A stretch of 64,000 nucleotides of DNA from Bergeyella_A cardium (lineage in GTDB: Bacteria; Bacteroidota; Bacteroidia; Flavobacteriales; Weeksellaceae), in NCBI RefSeq assembly GCF_030012605.2, contig NZ_CP114055.2; one strand, 5' to 3'. Below, one piece after another: positions 45,288-54,385 of this stretch (position 1 is the first letter of the stretch; each line of letters starts with the position of its first letter). Under the pieces are notes generated by a model. That model saw nothing but the letters and a program-made list of their open reading frames with translations, searched no databases and was not told where the DNA came from. A program made the translations under genes and the position numbers.

Positions 45288-45443
45288 TCAACTTCCTATT
45301 TTCCCATATGGCTGATACTCCGAAAAATAAAGAACAATTCTTTTCCCATCTTTTATATAGGGATAAAACAGCTCGTACCTACCATCATTGGCGCTGAATC
45401 GCACTTCATCAGAATGATTATAAAATACCTTGTTGCATTCAGC
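45288..45443 (-). pseudogene. short coding remnant, unidentified
   Basis: On the minus strand, 51 codons are open between stop codons. They read AECNKVFYNHSDEVRFSAND and then GRYELFYPYIKDGKRIVLYF before SEYQPYGKIGS and TGA. The residue mix looks like a real protein C-terminus, but there is no start codon and a stop precedes it. It lies in the otherwise empty 500-base gap between the Eco57I-like remnant and the OLD gene. I do not recognise it. Confidence 0.3.
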
Positions 45444-45602
45444 TTACTACATCACACAAAAACCTCATTGATAGTAGGATACTGTCACATAGTGGTTAGG
45501 AAACAGCTACCTTATATTGTAGCATTAGTGTCACAATCGAACAATTGCCCCATAGATCACTTGCAAAAGGAAGAAGAACTATTTTAAATATTAGTTTCAT
45601 TA

Positions 45603-47810
45603 TCAATCCTTTTTAGTATTTCGTACAACATCTAAGATTTTATTATTCTCTTTAATCACCCATTCTTTCCAACCATTAGCAGTTCTACCTAATGTAAAAC
45701 AAGCAGCTCCTGATACAGACTTACATTTTTTATCCTCCTTAAGAATATAATTATTTTCTGTTTGTTCTGCAATTTTCTTTAACTCTTTAAGCCTTTGTTT
45801 TTCTTGCTTCTTATAGCTATCAACGACTTTCAAAGCTAATTTACTCCCCTTCTTTAATGTAATTTCGCCAGATTGGGTATTATACCAAGCTAATGCATCT
45901 ACATTCTGTGTTTTTAAAACCACTTCTATAGTATTTTGAGGTAACACTTTTGCTCGTAGAACAGATTTAGGAGTATTAGGTTCTGTATTTTTAGTTTTTT
46001 CTATAGTATTTTGAGGTAACACATTTGCTTGTGGAACAGACTTAGGAGTATTAGATTCTGTATTTTTAGGCTTTTCGTTAGTGATTGTATTATCTTTTAA
46101 AGTTTTTGCATATTGGGCAATCTCTCTGATTAAATCAAATAGCTTTCTAAAATTCTTAAAATCTCCTTTCTCAAAACTATTAGAGTTCTCTGATAAAATG
46201 TTTTTTGCATCCTGTAATACATCTTCACTATATTCACTAATAGACTTATTTTGAGTTTTACCTAATGTATTTTTTACTGCTCGCTGATAAGCTTCCTCCC
46301 ATCTAAGATATTCATACATCATTTCTATAGAGCAATCACACTTTTTACCTTCTATCTCTGGGAGTACAGTAACAAAATAATTAGTATTCTTCTTGTTATT
46401 ATTTTCAATAATCCTGAAGAAATTCTTACCCTCTACAGGTTGATAATTTTTAGGATTTTTCAAATTATCCAATAATTTCTTCTCCCTATCAAATAAACCA
46501 ATATAGAGCTTATCTGTTTCAAAATCGCTTTCGTACAACCCTGACAAGAAAGGCTGTATCTTAGTTTCACTATTTAAACAGAAGATATCGAAATTCAAAT
46601 TTGGATACTCTTCTTTTAATGCTCTATAGGCATTATTGATATGTATTTTATCTAATTTACCTTCTACTAATAGTATAATGGGACTTTTGGAAGAAATAAA
46701 TGTATTTTGTTGAAATCTATTCCAAAATTCTCCAGAGATACTTTCTAAAACTTTTTGTTTCTCTGCTGAGATAAGTTTTCCTCTATCAAGCATATAGATA
46801 GATTCATTCTCTAAGCAATCGGTTAAGGTAGGTGAATGGGTAGTGATGATCACTTGTCTGTTTTGTTCATACTCTTCTAACACTTTTTTGATTTGCATTT
46901 TATTGCTAAGATGTATGTGGGCATCGGGTTCATCAAGGATAAATAGACTGTCCTCTTGTGCAGCAAATTCTAAAGCTGCTTTGATGAGTATCATTTTCTT
47001 TTCACCCTCACTAAAATCTTCTATTTCTAAGTTTTCATTATTGTATTTTATAACAATGTCTTGAAGCATTTTTTGGTCAACAGGTGTAAAAGCAATATAG
47101 AAGAATTTGTAAACATCTATAAGTGTATATCCTTCTTGTTCAATAATCGTTCTCAACTCTTCTAAGGTGTACTCTTGTTTTTTATCTATTTTACTGATAA
47201 ATTGCTTAACAATACTATCTTTATAACTTTTATAATTCGCTTTATTAAAAGAAAACTTAATAGAGTTAGTATTTTCTATCCCTAAGATTTCACTACAAAA
47301 AGTATCCTCTAAGTTATTGAACTGATTTAACAACAAACACAACAGAGATATATGCCAATAAAACTTATTGATATACAACATTTTTGGCATATTATTATAG
47401 GTTTCAACTCCTATTTTTGCAATGTATTCTTGATAGGTAGGCAAATAATATTTTTTCCACAATCTATCTTCTTCACCACTATAGATAGCTACAATTTGTT
47501 TAGGAAGATAGTTATAAGGGTCAGATTTTGATTGGCTATTTATTTCTGTGGTAACAGAAGAGCCCTTTTTGGTAATTTTGACTATATCCTTACTACTTCC
47601 TATTATATAGGTTAATGAAAAATTAAAGGGAATATCCTTTTCCTTCTTGTCGTACAAATGCTTAAAAATGGCACTTATAGCTTCTAACAAATTACTTTTT
47701 CCACTGCCATTATTTCCTATAAAAGCCATTACCCCTGAAGTATTGTTTTCTAATGAAACATCAAGGTTTTTAAAGGCTTTATTAGCTATTTTAATTTCTT
47801 TGATTCTCAT
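45603..47810 (-). CDS. OLD-family ATPase/TOPRIM nuclease with DUF4357-like C-terminus
   Basis: The 735-residue protein combines an SMC/ABC-type ATPase with a TOPRIM nuclease, as in OLD (overcoming lysogenisation defect) proteins. Walker A GNNGSGKS is at 32-39, the signature-like FSEGEKK at 266-272, Walker B LFILDEPDAHIHL at 289-301 and THSPTLTD at 324-331. The TOPRIM domain starts ILLVEGKLD with Glu383, and LFDRE supplies Asp441/Glu443. Residues 580-629 are two copies of a 25-residue unit (NTPKSV...VLPQNTIE). The last 100 residues (about 633-730), with SVSGAACFTLGRTANGWKEW, resemble DUF4357, a domain found on some nucleases and restriction proteins. Its ATG is three bases after the hsdS stop, so it belongs to the restriction-modification operon. 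A separate helicase (GajB, Gabija) is absent. Confidence 0.85.
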   Translation of the reverse strand: MRIKEIKIANKAFKNLDVSLENNTSGVMAFIGNNGSGKSNLLEAISAIFKHLYDKKEKDIPFNFSLTYIIGSSKDIVKITKKGSSVTTEINSQSKSDPYNYLPKQIVAIYSGEEDRLWKKYYLPTYQEYIAKIGVETYNNMPKMLYINKFYWHISLLCLLLNQFNNLEDTFCSEILGIENTNSIKFSFNKANYKSYKDSIVKQFISKIDKKQEYTLEELRTIIEQEGYTLIDVYKFFYIAFTPVDQKMLQDIVIKYNNENLEIEDFSEGEKKMILIKAALEFAAQEDSLFILDEPDAHIHLSNKMQIKKVLEEYEQNRQVIITTHSPTLTDCLENESIYMLDRGKLISAEKQKVLESISGEFWNRFQQNTFISSKSPIILLVEGKLDKIHINNAYRALKEEYPNLNFDIFCLNSETKIQPFLSGLYESDFETDKLYIGLFDREKKLLDNLKNPKNYQPVEGKNFFRIIENNNKKNTNYFVTVLPEIEGKKCDCSIEMMYEYLRWEEAYQRAVKNTLGKTQNKSISEYSEDVLQDAKNILSENSNSFEKGDFKNFRKLFDLIREIAQYAKTLKDNTITNEKPKNTESNTPKSVPQANVLPQNTIEKTKNTEPNTPKSVLRAKVLPQNTIEVVLKTQNVDALAWYNTQSGEITLKKGSKLALKVVDSYKKQEKQRLKELKKIAEQTENNYILKEDKKCKSVSGAACFTLGRTANGWKEWVIKENNKILDVVRNTKKD
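45924..46073 (-). repeat. tandem 75-bp duplication inside the OLD gene
   Basis: Two in-frame 75-base units encode residues 580-604 and 605-629. They keep the peptide NT(E)NTPKSV..(A)..VLPQNTIE with five or six substitutions. They form a linker between the TOPRIM part and the DUF4357-like domain. Confidence 0.85.
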
Positions 47811-47813
47811 AAT

Positions 47814-49184
47814 TTAGCTGAATATAGTTTGTTCAAATTCTTGTTCTGCTTGTTGTTTTAGGAGTGTTGCTCGTTCTCGTAAGATTTTTATTTCATTTTT
47901 ATAAGTGTCTATTTGGGTAATGATGGTTTGTTGTACTTGTAGGTTACTCAAAATAGGTATTCTTATCTTTAATAGATTATTAATTCCTAGTTCTGTTTGT
48001 TTTGTTGCTTGTGCTGATTTAATTTTATCTATTTGTGTTTGGATATATGAACTATTAAAAAGATCTACAAATAAAATCGGGTTATAGATAGATCTATTTA
48101 ACCTTAGCAACAACATATGACTGTCATAAATCAACCCTTCATAATTCTTTGTAATATAAGTTGCTCTACCTATTGTCCCTTCTCCAGTTGAATTTACCAA
48201 TATATCCCCTTCTTTAGTAAAAAAATCCTCATCAATATTATTATACCAATCCTCATCAATACTTTTTACAAAAGAAAAATCAATTGAATTCCAACGATTA
48301 CATTTTTGATTCAATATAAATTTAGATGAAACTTCTGTATATTTAGGACTTTTCCCTCTAAAACAAGTAACAAGTAATTCAGGAAAATCACCAATTGAAG
48401 TTACTTCATATCGTGAAGAATGAAGCTCTTTATCTAACTTTATTTTATCTACTCCCCAAAAGTCCATTTTATAGAATTCAACAAATTGTAATCCTTTCTT
48501 TTTTGTTTTTTGTTCAGTTTTTTGTTCTATTCCTAAACTCTCAAACAGATAGCTTTCAATGTTTTTTTCTAAGGTTTCAGCTTGTTGCTCATAAGTTGTA
48601 GCTTGAGTTATTTTATCGTAATAGTTTTTTACAATGGTTTCTTGCTCGGATATTGAAGGAAGAGGAATTTCTAAAGTTAAAAACTTATCCATATCCATTC
48701 TCTGTCTATTAGTCGTCCCACTGCTACAAGATTTAGCAAAACCAACAAACAAATTAGTTTTAGCTAACAAAATCAAATAGTTTTTATTTACTAAATGATG
48801 ATCAATATCAAATAAAGGAAAATCATTAGTAACAATTGCTCCATCTAATTCAGAAGGAATAAGCCCAAAAGCCCCATTCCTAGCATCTATTTTAGAAACT
48901 ATCATCTGTCCTTCTTTTGCTATAAATTGTCTTTTAGTCCCTATATTTTTACCATATTCTTCATCACGAAGAACTACCCCATTAGCATTTATTTTTACTG
49001 TTACTCGTTTGTATAGTTTCTCATCTTCTATTATTATACTCTCATTATTTTTAACAAGTAGCTGACTTATTTTTAATACTCTATATTTTCTATTAAATTT
49101 ATTAATAGTACCAAATAGAAAAGAAGCACTCCAACTTTCTATATTGCTAAATCCTACAAATTTTAATTTCTTATAAGTTTTCAT
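47814..49184 (-). CDS. hsdS: type I-like specificity subunit HsdS
   Basis: HsdS reads the DNA target for the methyltransferase. Two target-recognition domains are visible. The first covers about residues 1-165 (GQMIVSKIDARNGAFGLIP, then LEIPLPSISEQETIV) and is followed by a coiled coil to about 225. The second spans about 250-400 (GDILVNSTGEGTIGRATYI, RIPILSNLQVQQTI) and is followed by a second coiled coil. The predicted recognition site is therefore bipartite. I prefer the ATG at 49184; a further in-frame ATG at 49220 would overlap the upstream gene by 50 bases. With either start the coding ends overlap, which points to translational coupling with the methyltransferase. Confidence 0.9.
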   Translation of the reverse strand: MKTYKKLKFVGFSNIESWSASFLFGTINKFNRKYRVLKISQLLVKNNESIIIEDEKLYKRVTVKINANGVVLRDEEYGKNIGTKRQFIAKEGQMIVSKIDARNGAFGLIPSELDGAIVTNDFPLFDIDHHLVNKNYLILLAKTNLFVGFAKSCSSGTTNRQRMDMDKFLTLEIPLPSISEQETIVKNYYDKITQATTYEQQAETLEKNIESYLFESLGIEQKTEQKTKKKGLQFVEFYKMDFWGVDKIKLDKELHSSRYEVTSIGDFPELLVTCFRGKSPKYTEVSSKFILNQKCNRWNSIDFSFVKSIDEDWYNNIDEDFFTKEGDILVNSTGEGTIGRATYITKNYEGLIYDSHMLLLRLNRSIYNPILFVDLFNSSYIQTQIDKIKSAQATKQTELGINNLLKIRIPILSNLQVQQTIITQIDTYKNEIKILRERATLLKQQAEQEFEQTIFS

Positions 49185-51435
49185 ACTTGCTTTTTTGATA
49201 GAAAATTTCGGGTTCACCAACTTCTTTATCTGCTATTTGAATGCGATATACAAACTCACCTTTTACATCGTACTGAACGCTTTCGGTAAGTTTTCCCCAC
49301 AGATGATTTTCAGAAGAATATTTTTTAAATTCTTTAGCCAAGGGTTCTAATTCGTTATCTATACGAGCCCCTGTGGTACTAATACCTGCTTTTTCTACTT
49401 CGGCAATAGGAATAGTATAGTTAAACTCTTCTTTAACAATAGCTTTTATTTCTCGTTCCTTTTTTGCTTCGATATTTTTCTTTTCAGTTTTCAGTTGTTT
49501 TTCCTCTTCTGCAGGTAATGCTTCTTTGCCTTTTTTAGCTAATTTCTGTTGGATATTTGCTACTTCCTCTGCATATTTAGCTTCTATCGTGATAGTTGCT
49601 TTGCTCTTAATACTTGCATATTGTAGCGCTTCTTCTTCTGTAAATTTTTTAAAAAACAACAAACTAGGTTTTACCGTAGCGCCGCTTGCTATAAACACAT
49701 CTTGAGGAATAGATACGATTAGCAATATTTTTGCTTTGCTTTCTACATAATCTCGTACTTTTTGTAAATTACTATTGTTAAGCACACCTTCAGGAAGTAC
49801 TATCCCCATTCTACCTCCTGGTTTGAGCAGGTTCAAGCATCGTTCTATGAAAAGCACTTCAGTAAGGGTACTCATCGCCCCCATTTTATAGAGACTCACG
49901 AGAGGTTTCCCTATATTGTTATTCACTTGCTTTAATGCTTTATTATACTCATCACCATATCGTTTTTGGTATTTTTTGATACGTTCTTCATCTGTATATT
50001 TATCAGCTTCTGTAATTTTCAGTGATTTCTCTACACGTGCTCCAAAAGGAGGATTGGTAAGAATCACATCAAATCGGTTTTCAAAAATGCCGTTTACGTT
50101 TAGTAACCCATCATTGTGGTGTACCCCTCCGTGACCATCACCGTGCATTATCATATTCATTTTGGCGGTACGGCTCATTCTAGGGTTGGCATCGGTTCCA
50201 AAAATACAATCATAACTCAATGTTCTAATTCGGCTTTTGTCATTGTTGATATTGAGTTCTTCATTTAACTGAGAGAAGAATTTATTTACTCTGTCGTCTA
50301 TTTTTTCTTTTTCAGCATCCGATAGTTTTTCATAGGTTTCAGTGTAATATTCTTGTTTAATGAGTTCTTTTTCTTGTTGGACTTTAGCTTCTATTTTTGC
50401 ACGGACATACTCGAAGGCTTTTATTAAGAAACCACCTGAACCACAACAAGGGTCACAAATAGTTTCTGTTTCTTGAGGGTCTAAGACTTCCACCATAAAA
50501 TCCACAATAGTCCGAGGAGTAAAAAATTGTCCTAATTCTCCTCTGAATGTTTTTCCCAAGAACTGTTCAAAAGCGATCCCTTTTACATCATCGGAAGTAG
50601 TGGAAAGATTGTATATTTCTAATTCTTTTACAATAGCTTCAAAGCTATTCTCTCGTATTCTAATGATTTCAGTAGGTTCAAAAAGGTCATCATCTATATA
50701 ACTTTTTTTAGTCTGTTCAAATAAAAATTGATAGAAATCTTTTCTTTCATTAAATCTATATTTCTCAAAATCTATTTTCTCTTTTTTATATATATCTAAT
50801 GAAAAAATTTGATTTTTAGAATTATCCCTCTCATAAATAGTTTTTATGAATAGGATTTTACTAATTTCATCAAAAGCCGCCTCTGGTGAGAGCTTATCAT
50901 TATTTCGAATAATTGAATGACACTTATCTAATGTTTTAGTAAAATTTTCTCTTTGAAAAGTATTATTTTTATTTAATAATTTTTCTATTTCTTGAATATT
51001 TTGAGCCTCTTCTTTATTAGGAATATCTAAAATTTCTTCTACATTCTCAGAGTCAGTTCTGTATATTTTTGAATAAATCTTAGTTTGTTTAAAATTTGTT
51101 GCAACAAAAAATTTTGCTCCTATTTCCCTTGAAAAATCTAACCCTTTAAAATAATCTTCTTTTTTTATGATAACACTATCTGCTTTACATTGTATTACTA
51201 TTAAAGGACTTTCATTATTAATTTTACTATTTTTATTTTTCCAAATAAGAATGCTATAGTTCAAATATATTCCTTGAACTTTACTATCTTGATCCATTTG
51301 TTTTAGATCAAAACCATAGGAATTAACCAAACGGCAAATGTATTCTTGTCGTACTTTTTCTTCAGGTTTCAATACTAACCATTTATCCTTTAATGGTGCA
51401 AAAATTTTATTATCTTTTATTTGAACTTCCATCAT
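49171..51435 (-). CDS. fused HsdR-N-like domain and N6-adenine methyltransferase (HsdM-like)
   Basis: The 754-residue protein joins an HsdR N-terminal-like domain (about 1-125) to an HsdM-type methyltransferase. The first part, with PLKDKWLVLKPEEKVRQEYI, resembles the PD-(D/E)XK fold of type I restriction proteins, but the expected acidic residues look replaced: S61 (in NYSILIW) for Asp, and Q82 in VIQCKAD for Glu; Lys84 remains. The methyltransferase is intact: FRGELGQFFTPRTIVDFMV, SAM motif DPCCGSGGF at 328-336, and catalytic NPPFG at 461-465. A charged helical stretch at about 620-680 precedes the C-terminus. No HsdR motor is nearby, so this resembles a type IIB/BcgI-like or stand-alone methylation module. 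It starts 23 bases after mnmE. Confidence 0.88.
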   Translation of the reverse strand: MMEVQIKDNKIFAPLKDKWLVLKPEEKVRQEYICRLVNSYGFDLKQMDQDSKVQGIYLNYSILIWKNKNSKINNESPLIVIQCKADSVIIKKEDYFKGLDFSREIGAKFFVATNFKQTKIYSKIYRTDSENVEEILDIPNKEEAQNIQEIEKLLNKNNTFQRENFTKTLDKCHSIIRNNDKLSPEAAFDEISKILFIKTIYERDNSKNQIFSLDIYKKEKIDFEKYRFNERKDFYQFLFEQTKKSYIDDDLFEPTEIIRIRENSFEAIVKELEIYNLSTTSDDVKGIAFEQFLGKTFRGELGQFFTPRTIVDFMVEVLDPQETETICDPCCGSGGFLIKAFEYVRAKIEAKVQQEKELIKQEYYTETYEKLSDAEKEKIDDRVNKFFSQLNEELNINNDKSRIRTLSYDCIFGTDANPRMSRTAKMNMIMHGDGHGGVHHNDGLLNVNGIFENRFDVILTNPPFGARVEKSLKITEADKYTDEERIKKYQKRYGDEYNKALKQVNNNIGKPLVSLYKMGAMSTLTEVLFIERCLNLLKPGGRMGIVLPEGVLNNSNLQKVRDYVESKAKILLIVSIPQDVFIASGATVKPSLLFFKKFTEEEALQYASIKSKATITIEAKYAEEVANIQQKLAKKGKEALPAEEEKQLKTEKKNIEAKKEREIKAIVKEEFNYTIPIAEVEKAGISTTGARIDNELEPLAKEFKKYSSENHLWGKLTESVQYDVKGEFVYRIQIADKEVGEPEIFYQKSKYENL

Positions 51436-51458
51436 ATTCTGATTTTAATAATGTATGA

Positions 51459-52859
51459 TTATTTCCCAATACAAAACTTAGAAAATATATTCCCCAAGAC
51501 CTCATCATTGGTAAATTCTCCAGAGATTTCGCCGAGATGCTCCAAAGCAGTGCGAAGTTCGTACGCCAAAAGCTCCGTCTGTATGCCCATTGAGACCGCT
51601 TCCTCCACTTTCTGAACAGAGTTAAAGGATTTTTGCAACGCCTCGTAATGTCTTTGATTGGTGATGACTACGGCATTCTCCTCGGTTTTGAGCTCTTCAA
51701 CATAGTTGGCGAGTTCAGCTTTCAAAAGTTCAATATTGATATTATCACGAGCGGAAATTCCCATTATCGTATCGGTATAATAAGGGACAAGCTCGGCTTT
51801 CAGCTGTGCATCAAAAGAGTTAAGAGTAGGCTCTTCCCTATCCACGAGCTTATCAATCTTATTGTGCAGCAAGATTACCTTTAAATCCTCTCGATAAATC
51901 TCTTTTATAAAGCTAATGACCTCCTCTGCGGTGGAATCAAACTCATCATAAAGATAAAGGAGAATTTTCGCGGTGGAAATCTTTTCTTTGGCTTTCTTTA
52001 CGCCTATTTCTTCGATTTTGTCCACCGTCTCGCGGATACCCGCCGTGTCTATAAACCTAAATGCCGTCCCCTTAATGTGCAGCACCTCCTCAATCGTGTC
52101 TCTGGTTGTACCCGCAATATCACTGACAATGGCTCTTTCCTCTTTCAAAAGGGCATTGAGAAGGGTAGATTTCCCAGCGTTGGGCTTGCCGATGATAGCT
52201 ACATCTATCCCGTTTTTCATCGCGTTGCCGTATTGGAAGCTGTCGATAAGGCTTTGAAGTTTTGTTTTAAGATTTTGAAGCAATTGATTAAGGGCGGAGC
52301 GGTCGGCAAACTCTACATCTTCCTCCGAGAAGTCAAGCTCCAGCTCTATCAGCGAAGTGAAGTTCAGTAAGTCATTCCTTAGAATAGAAATCTCCTGCGA
52401 AATTCCACCTTTCAGTTGATTGAGCGCCATTTTTCTCGCTGCCTCGTTCTCCGAAGCAATAAGGTCGGCAATGGACTCCGCCTGCGAAAGGTCTATCCGA
52501 CCATTCATAAAGGCACGCATTGTAAATTCGCCCGCCTTAGCCATCCTCGCACCGTTATTGATGAGCGCTTCAAGGATTCTTTTTGCAATATGCGGAGAGC
52601 CGTGGAAAGATATTTCCACAGAATTTTCAGCGGTAAAGGTTCTCGGAGCATAAAACACAGAGACCATCACCTCATCGATCACCTCATCATTATCTTTTAT
52701 AAAACCATAATGAACGGTATGCGTCTTCACCGCCTCTAAATCTTTCCCCTCAAAAATTTTATTGGTAATACTCACAGCATCCTCACCCGAAATGCGGATA
52801 ATGCCGATCGCCCCCACTCCATTAGCCGTAGCCAATGCACAAATAGTATCTTGATTCAT
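51459..52859 (-). CDS. mnmE: tRNA modification GTPase MnmE
   Basis: MnmE works with MnmG to modify U34 of certain tRNAs (cmnm5U). The 466-residue protein starts with the folate-binding domain (DTICALATANGVGAIGIIRI) and SGEDAVSI, has the G domain with GKPNAGKSTLLNAL near 226-239, DIAGTTRDT, DTAGIRE and NKID, and ends with the catalytic FCIGK (CxGK) at the C-terminus. A -7 box touches its start codon. The restriction-modification operon follows directly, with no terminator visible between, so island genes may be read from the mnmE promoter. Confidence 0.97.
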   Translation of the reverse strand: MNQDTICALATANGVGAIGIIRISGEDAVSITNKIFEGKDLEAVKTHTVHYGFIKDNDEVIDEVMVSVFYAPRTFTAENSVEISFHGSPHIAKRILEALINNGARMAKAGEFTMRAFMNGRIDLSQAESIADLIASENEAARKMALNQLKGGISQEISILRNDLLNFTSLIELELDFSEEDVEFADRSALNQLLQNLKTKLQSLIDSFQYGNAMKNGIDVAIIGKPNAGKSTLLNALLKEERAIVSDIAGTTRDTIEEVLHIKGTAFRFIDTAGIRETVDKIEEIGVKKAKEKISTAKILLYLYDEFDSTAEEVISFIKEIYREDLKVILLHNKIDKLVDREEPTLNSFDAQLKAELVPYYTDTIMGISARDNINIELLKAELANYVEELKTEENAVVITNQRHYEALQKSFNSVQKVEEAVSMGIQTELLAYELRTALEHLGEISGEFTNDEVLGNIFSKFCIGK

Positions 52860-52864
52860 AAGTG

Positions 52865-52872
52865 CAAAAATA
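52865..52872 (-). promoter_or_regulatory. -7 promoter element abutting mnmE
   Basis: On the minus strand this reads TATTTTTG, five bases before the ATG at 52859. It suggests a leaderless transcript that may extend into the defence operon. Confidence 0.5.
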
Positions 52873-52974
52873 AGAAAATCCTCCCTTTGGAGCAGAGGGC
52901 TTTGCTACTCGATATAATCTATAAAAAGACCTGTTTCAAGAAAGAGCAAAACACTGCAATCTGGAGAGAATTAT

Positions 52975-52982
52975 TATATTTG
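52975..52982 (+). promoter_or_regulatory. -7 promoter element for dacB
   Basis: TATATTTG matches TAnnTTTG, 19 bases ahead of the ATG at 53002. The -33 element is unclear. Confidence 0.45.
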
Positions 52983-53001
52983 ATGACCAATTTTATAGCG
53001 A

Positions 53002-54363
53002 ATGAACAGATTTTCTCTCTGGGCAGTATGTATTTCTGCTTTCAGCTTTGCCCAGAATATCAGCCAGAAATTAGATAAATCCATCAGCAATTTACTCAAT
53101 ACAAATGAAGCATACTCTGCTAATATCTCCTTTTTCGTAAGCGATAGCAAGGGAAACCTCATCTACGAATATCAAGGGAATAAAGGGCTCTCAACGGCTT
53201 CTACACAAAAAATCTTCTCAGCAGGTGCAGCGCTGGAGACTCTGGGGAGCAACTACCGATACACCACCACTGTATCCTATTCAGGAAAGGTAGAAAGCGG
53301 GAATGTCTCGGGGGATATTATCATCACCTCAAACGGAGACCCTACGCTCGGAAGCTGGCGATACGAAGGCTACAAACCCGAAGACTTTAAACAAAAATTG
53401 CTCTCTTCACTCACCCAAAACAATATCTCCAAAATCTCTGGGAATATCATAATTGATGATTCTTGGTTTGATTTGCAGACTATCCCTGGCGGATGGGCTT
53501 GGGACGACTTGGGGAACTACTACGGAGCAGGTGTGTGGGGAGTCAATTGGAGGGAAAATCAGTTTGACCTGAACATAAAAGGCAGCGAAATACAGTCCGC
53601 CAACATCCCCTTGCCCAATCTCCACTGGGCTTCTGAACTAAAGGCAAAGGGCAGTACAGACCAAAGCCTCATCTTCACTGCACCGCACTCGGAGGTAGCG
53701 CTTATCAATGGCAACCTGCCCTCTGGGAAGCTAATGACCGTATCTGGCGCTACCCCAAACCCACCGCTAAGCCTCGGCTATGAGGTGAAAAGCTGGCTCA
53801 AAGAAGCGCAAATCTCCTTCTCGGGAGAAATCCTCACTTCCTCTGGTGAAAAGTTCAAAGGCAATGCCTCTCCCCTACCTTCCTCAAGCACTAAGATTTT
53901 GGAGTACTACTCGCCCACGCTAGACAAGATCGTCTTCTGGTTTCTCAGAAAGAGCGTAAATCTCTACGGGGAGACCTTTATAAAGACCATTGCAAAAGAA
54001 AAAACAGGCGAAAGCAACTACAAAACAGGCATAGCATTGCTCAAAAACTTCTGGGCAAGCAAAGCGGGGATACACAAAGCAATGATAAATTTTGCAGACG
54101 GCAGTGGGCTCTCCCCACAGAACTATGTCTCCGCAAAAGCAGAAGTACAGGCGCTCCTCTGGGCAAAAAAGCAAAACTGGTTTAATGCCTTCTATGACGC
54201 CCTACCCACCCTAAACGGTATGAAGATGAAGAGCGGCACCATAAGAAATACCAAGTCTTTCGCGGGCTATCACAACGGCTACACCTTCTCCATCATCATC
54301 AATAATTACCAAGGGAATAATGCCACAGAAGCGCTCTACAAAGTATTAAACCACCTGAAATAA
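53002..54363 (+). CDS. dacB: D-alanyl-D-alanine carboxypeptidase/endopeptidase (PBP4 type)
   Basis: This 453-residue S13-family enzyme trims or cuts peptidoglycan cross-links in the periplasm. A signal peptide covers about residues 1-18 (SLWAVCISAFSFAQ). The active-site SxxK is S67-T-Q-K70 in STASTQKIF. The second motif lies in FADGSGLSPQNYVS, and the KTG-type motif is MKSGTIRN near the C-terminus. IIDDSWFD and DDLGNYYGAG are typical of the family's inserted domain. It precedes a histidine kinase gene by 22 bases in the same direction. Confidence 0.94.
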   Translation: MNRFSLWAVCISAFSFAQNISQKLDKSISNLLNTNEAYSANISFFVSDSKGNLIYEYQGNKGLSTASTQKIFSAGAALETLGSNYRYTTTVSYSGKVESGNVSGDIIITSNGDPTLGSWRYEGYKPEDFKQKLLSSLTQNNISKISGNIIIDDSWFDLQTIPGGWAWDDLGNYYGAGVWGVNWRENQFDLNIKGSEIQSANIPLPNLHWASELKAKGSTDQSLIFTAPHSEVALINGNLPSGKLMTVSGATPNPPLSLGYEVKSWLKEAQISFSGEILTSSGEKFKGNASPLPSSSTKILEYYSPTLDKIVFWFLRKSVNLYGETFIKTIAKEKTGESNYKTGIALLKNFWASKAGIHKAMINFADGSGLSPQNYVSAKAEVQALLWAKKQNWFNAFYDALPTLNGMKMKSGTIRNTKSFAGYHNGYTFSIIINNYQGNNATEALYKVLNHLK

Positions 54364-54385
54364 AACCCTCAACCAACAAAGAAAA

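Noticed and set aside
45603..51435. Gabija (GajA-GajB) defence system
   Set aside because: The OLD protein has no UvrD-like GajB partner; its operon partners are HsdM- and HsdS-like.
43902..51458. Prophage or integrative element
   Set aside because: No integrase, structural genes, tRNA target or flanking direct repeats were seen; it looks like a small defence island between mnmE and spoT.
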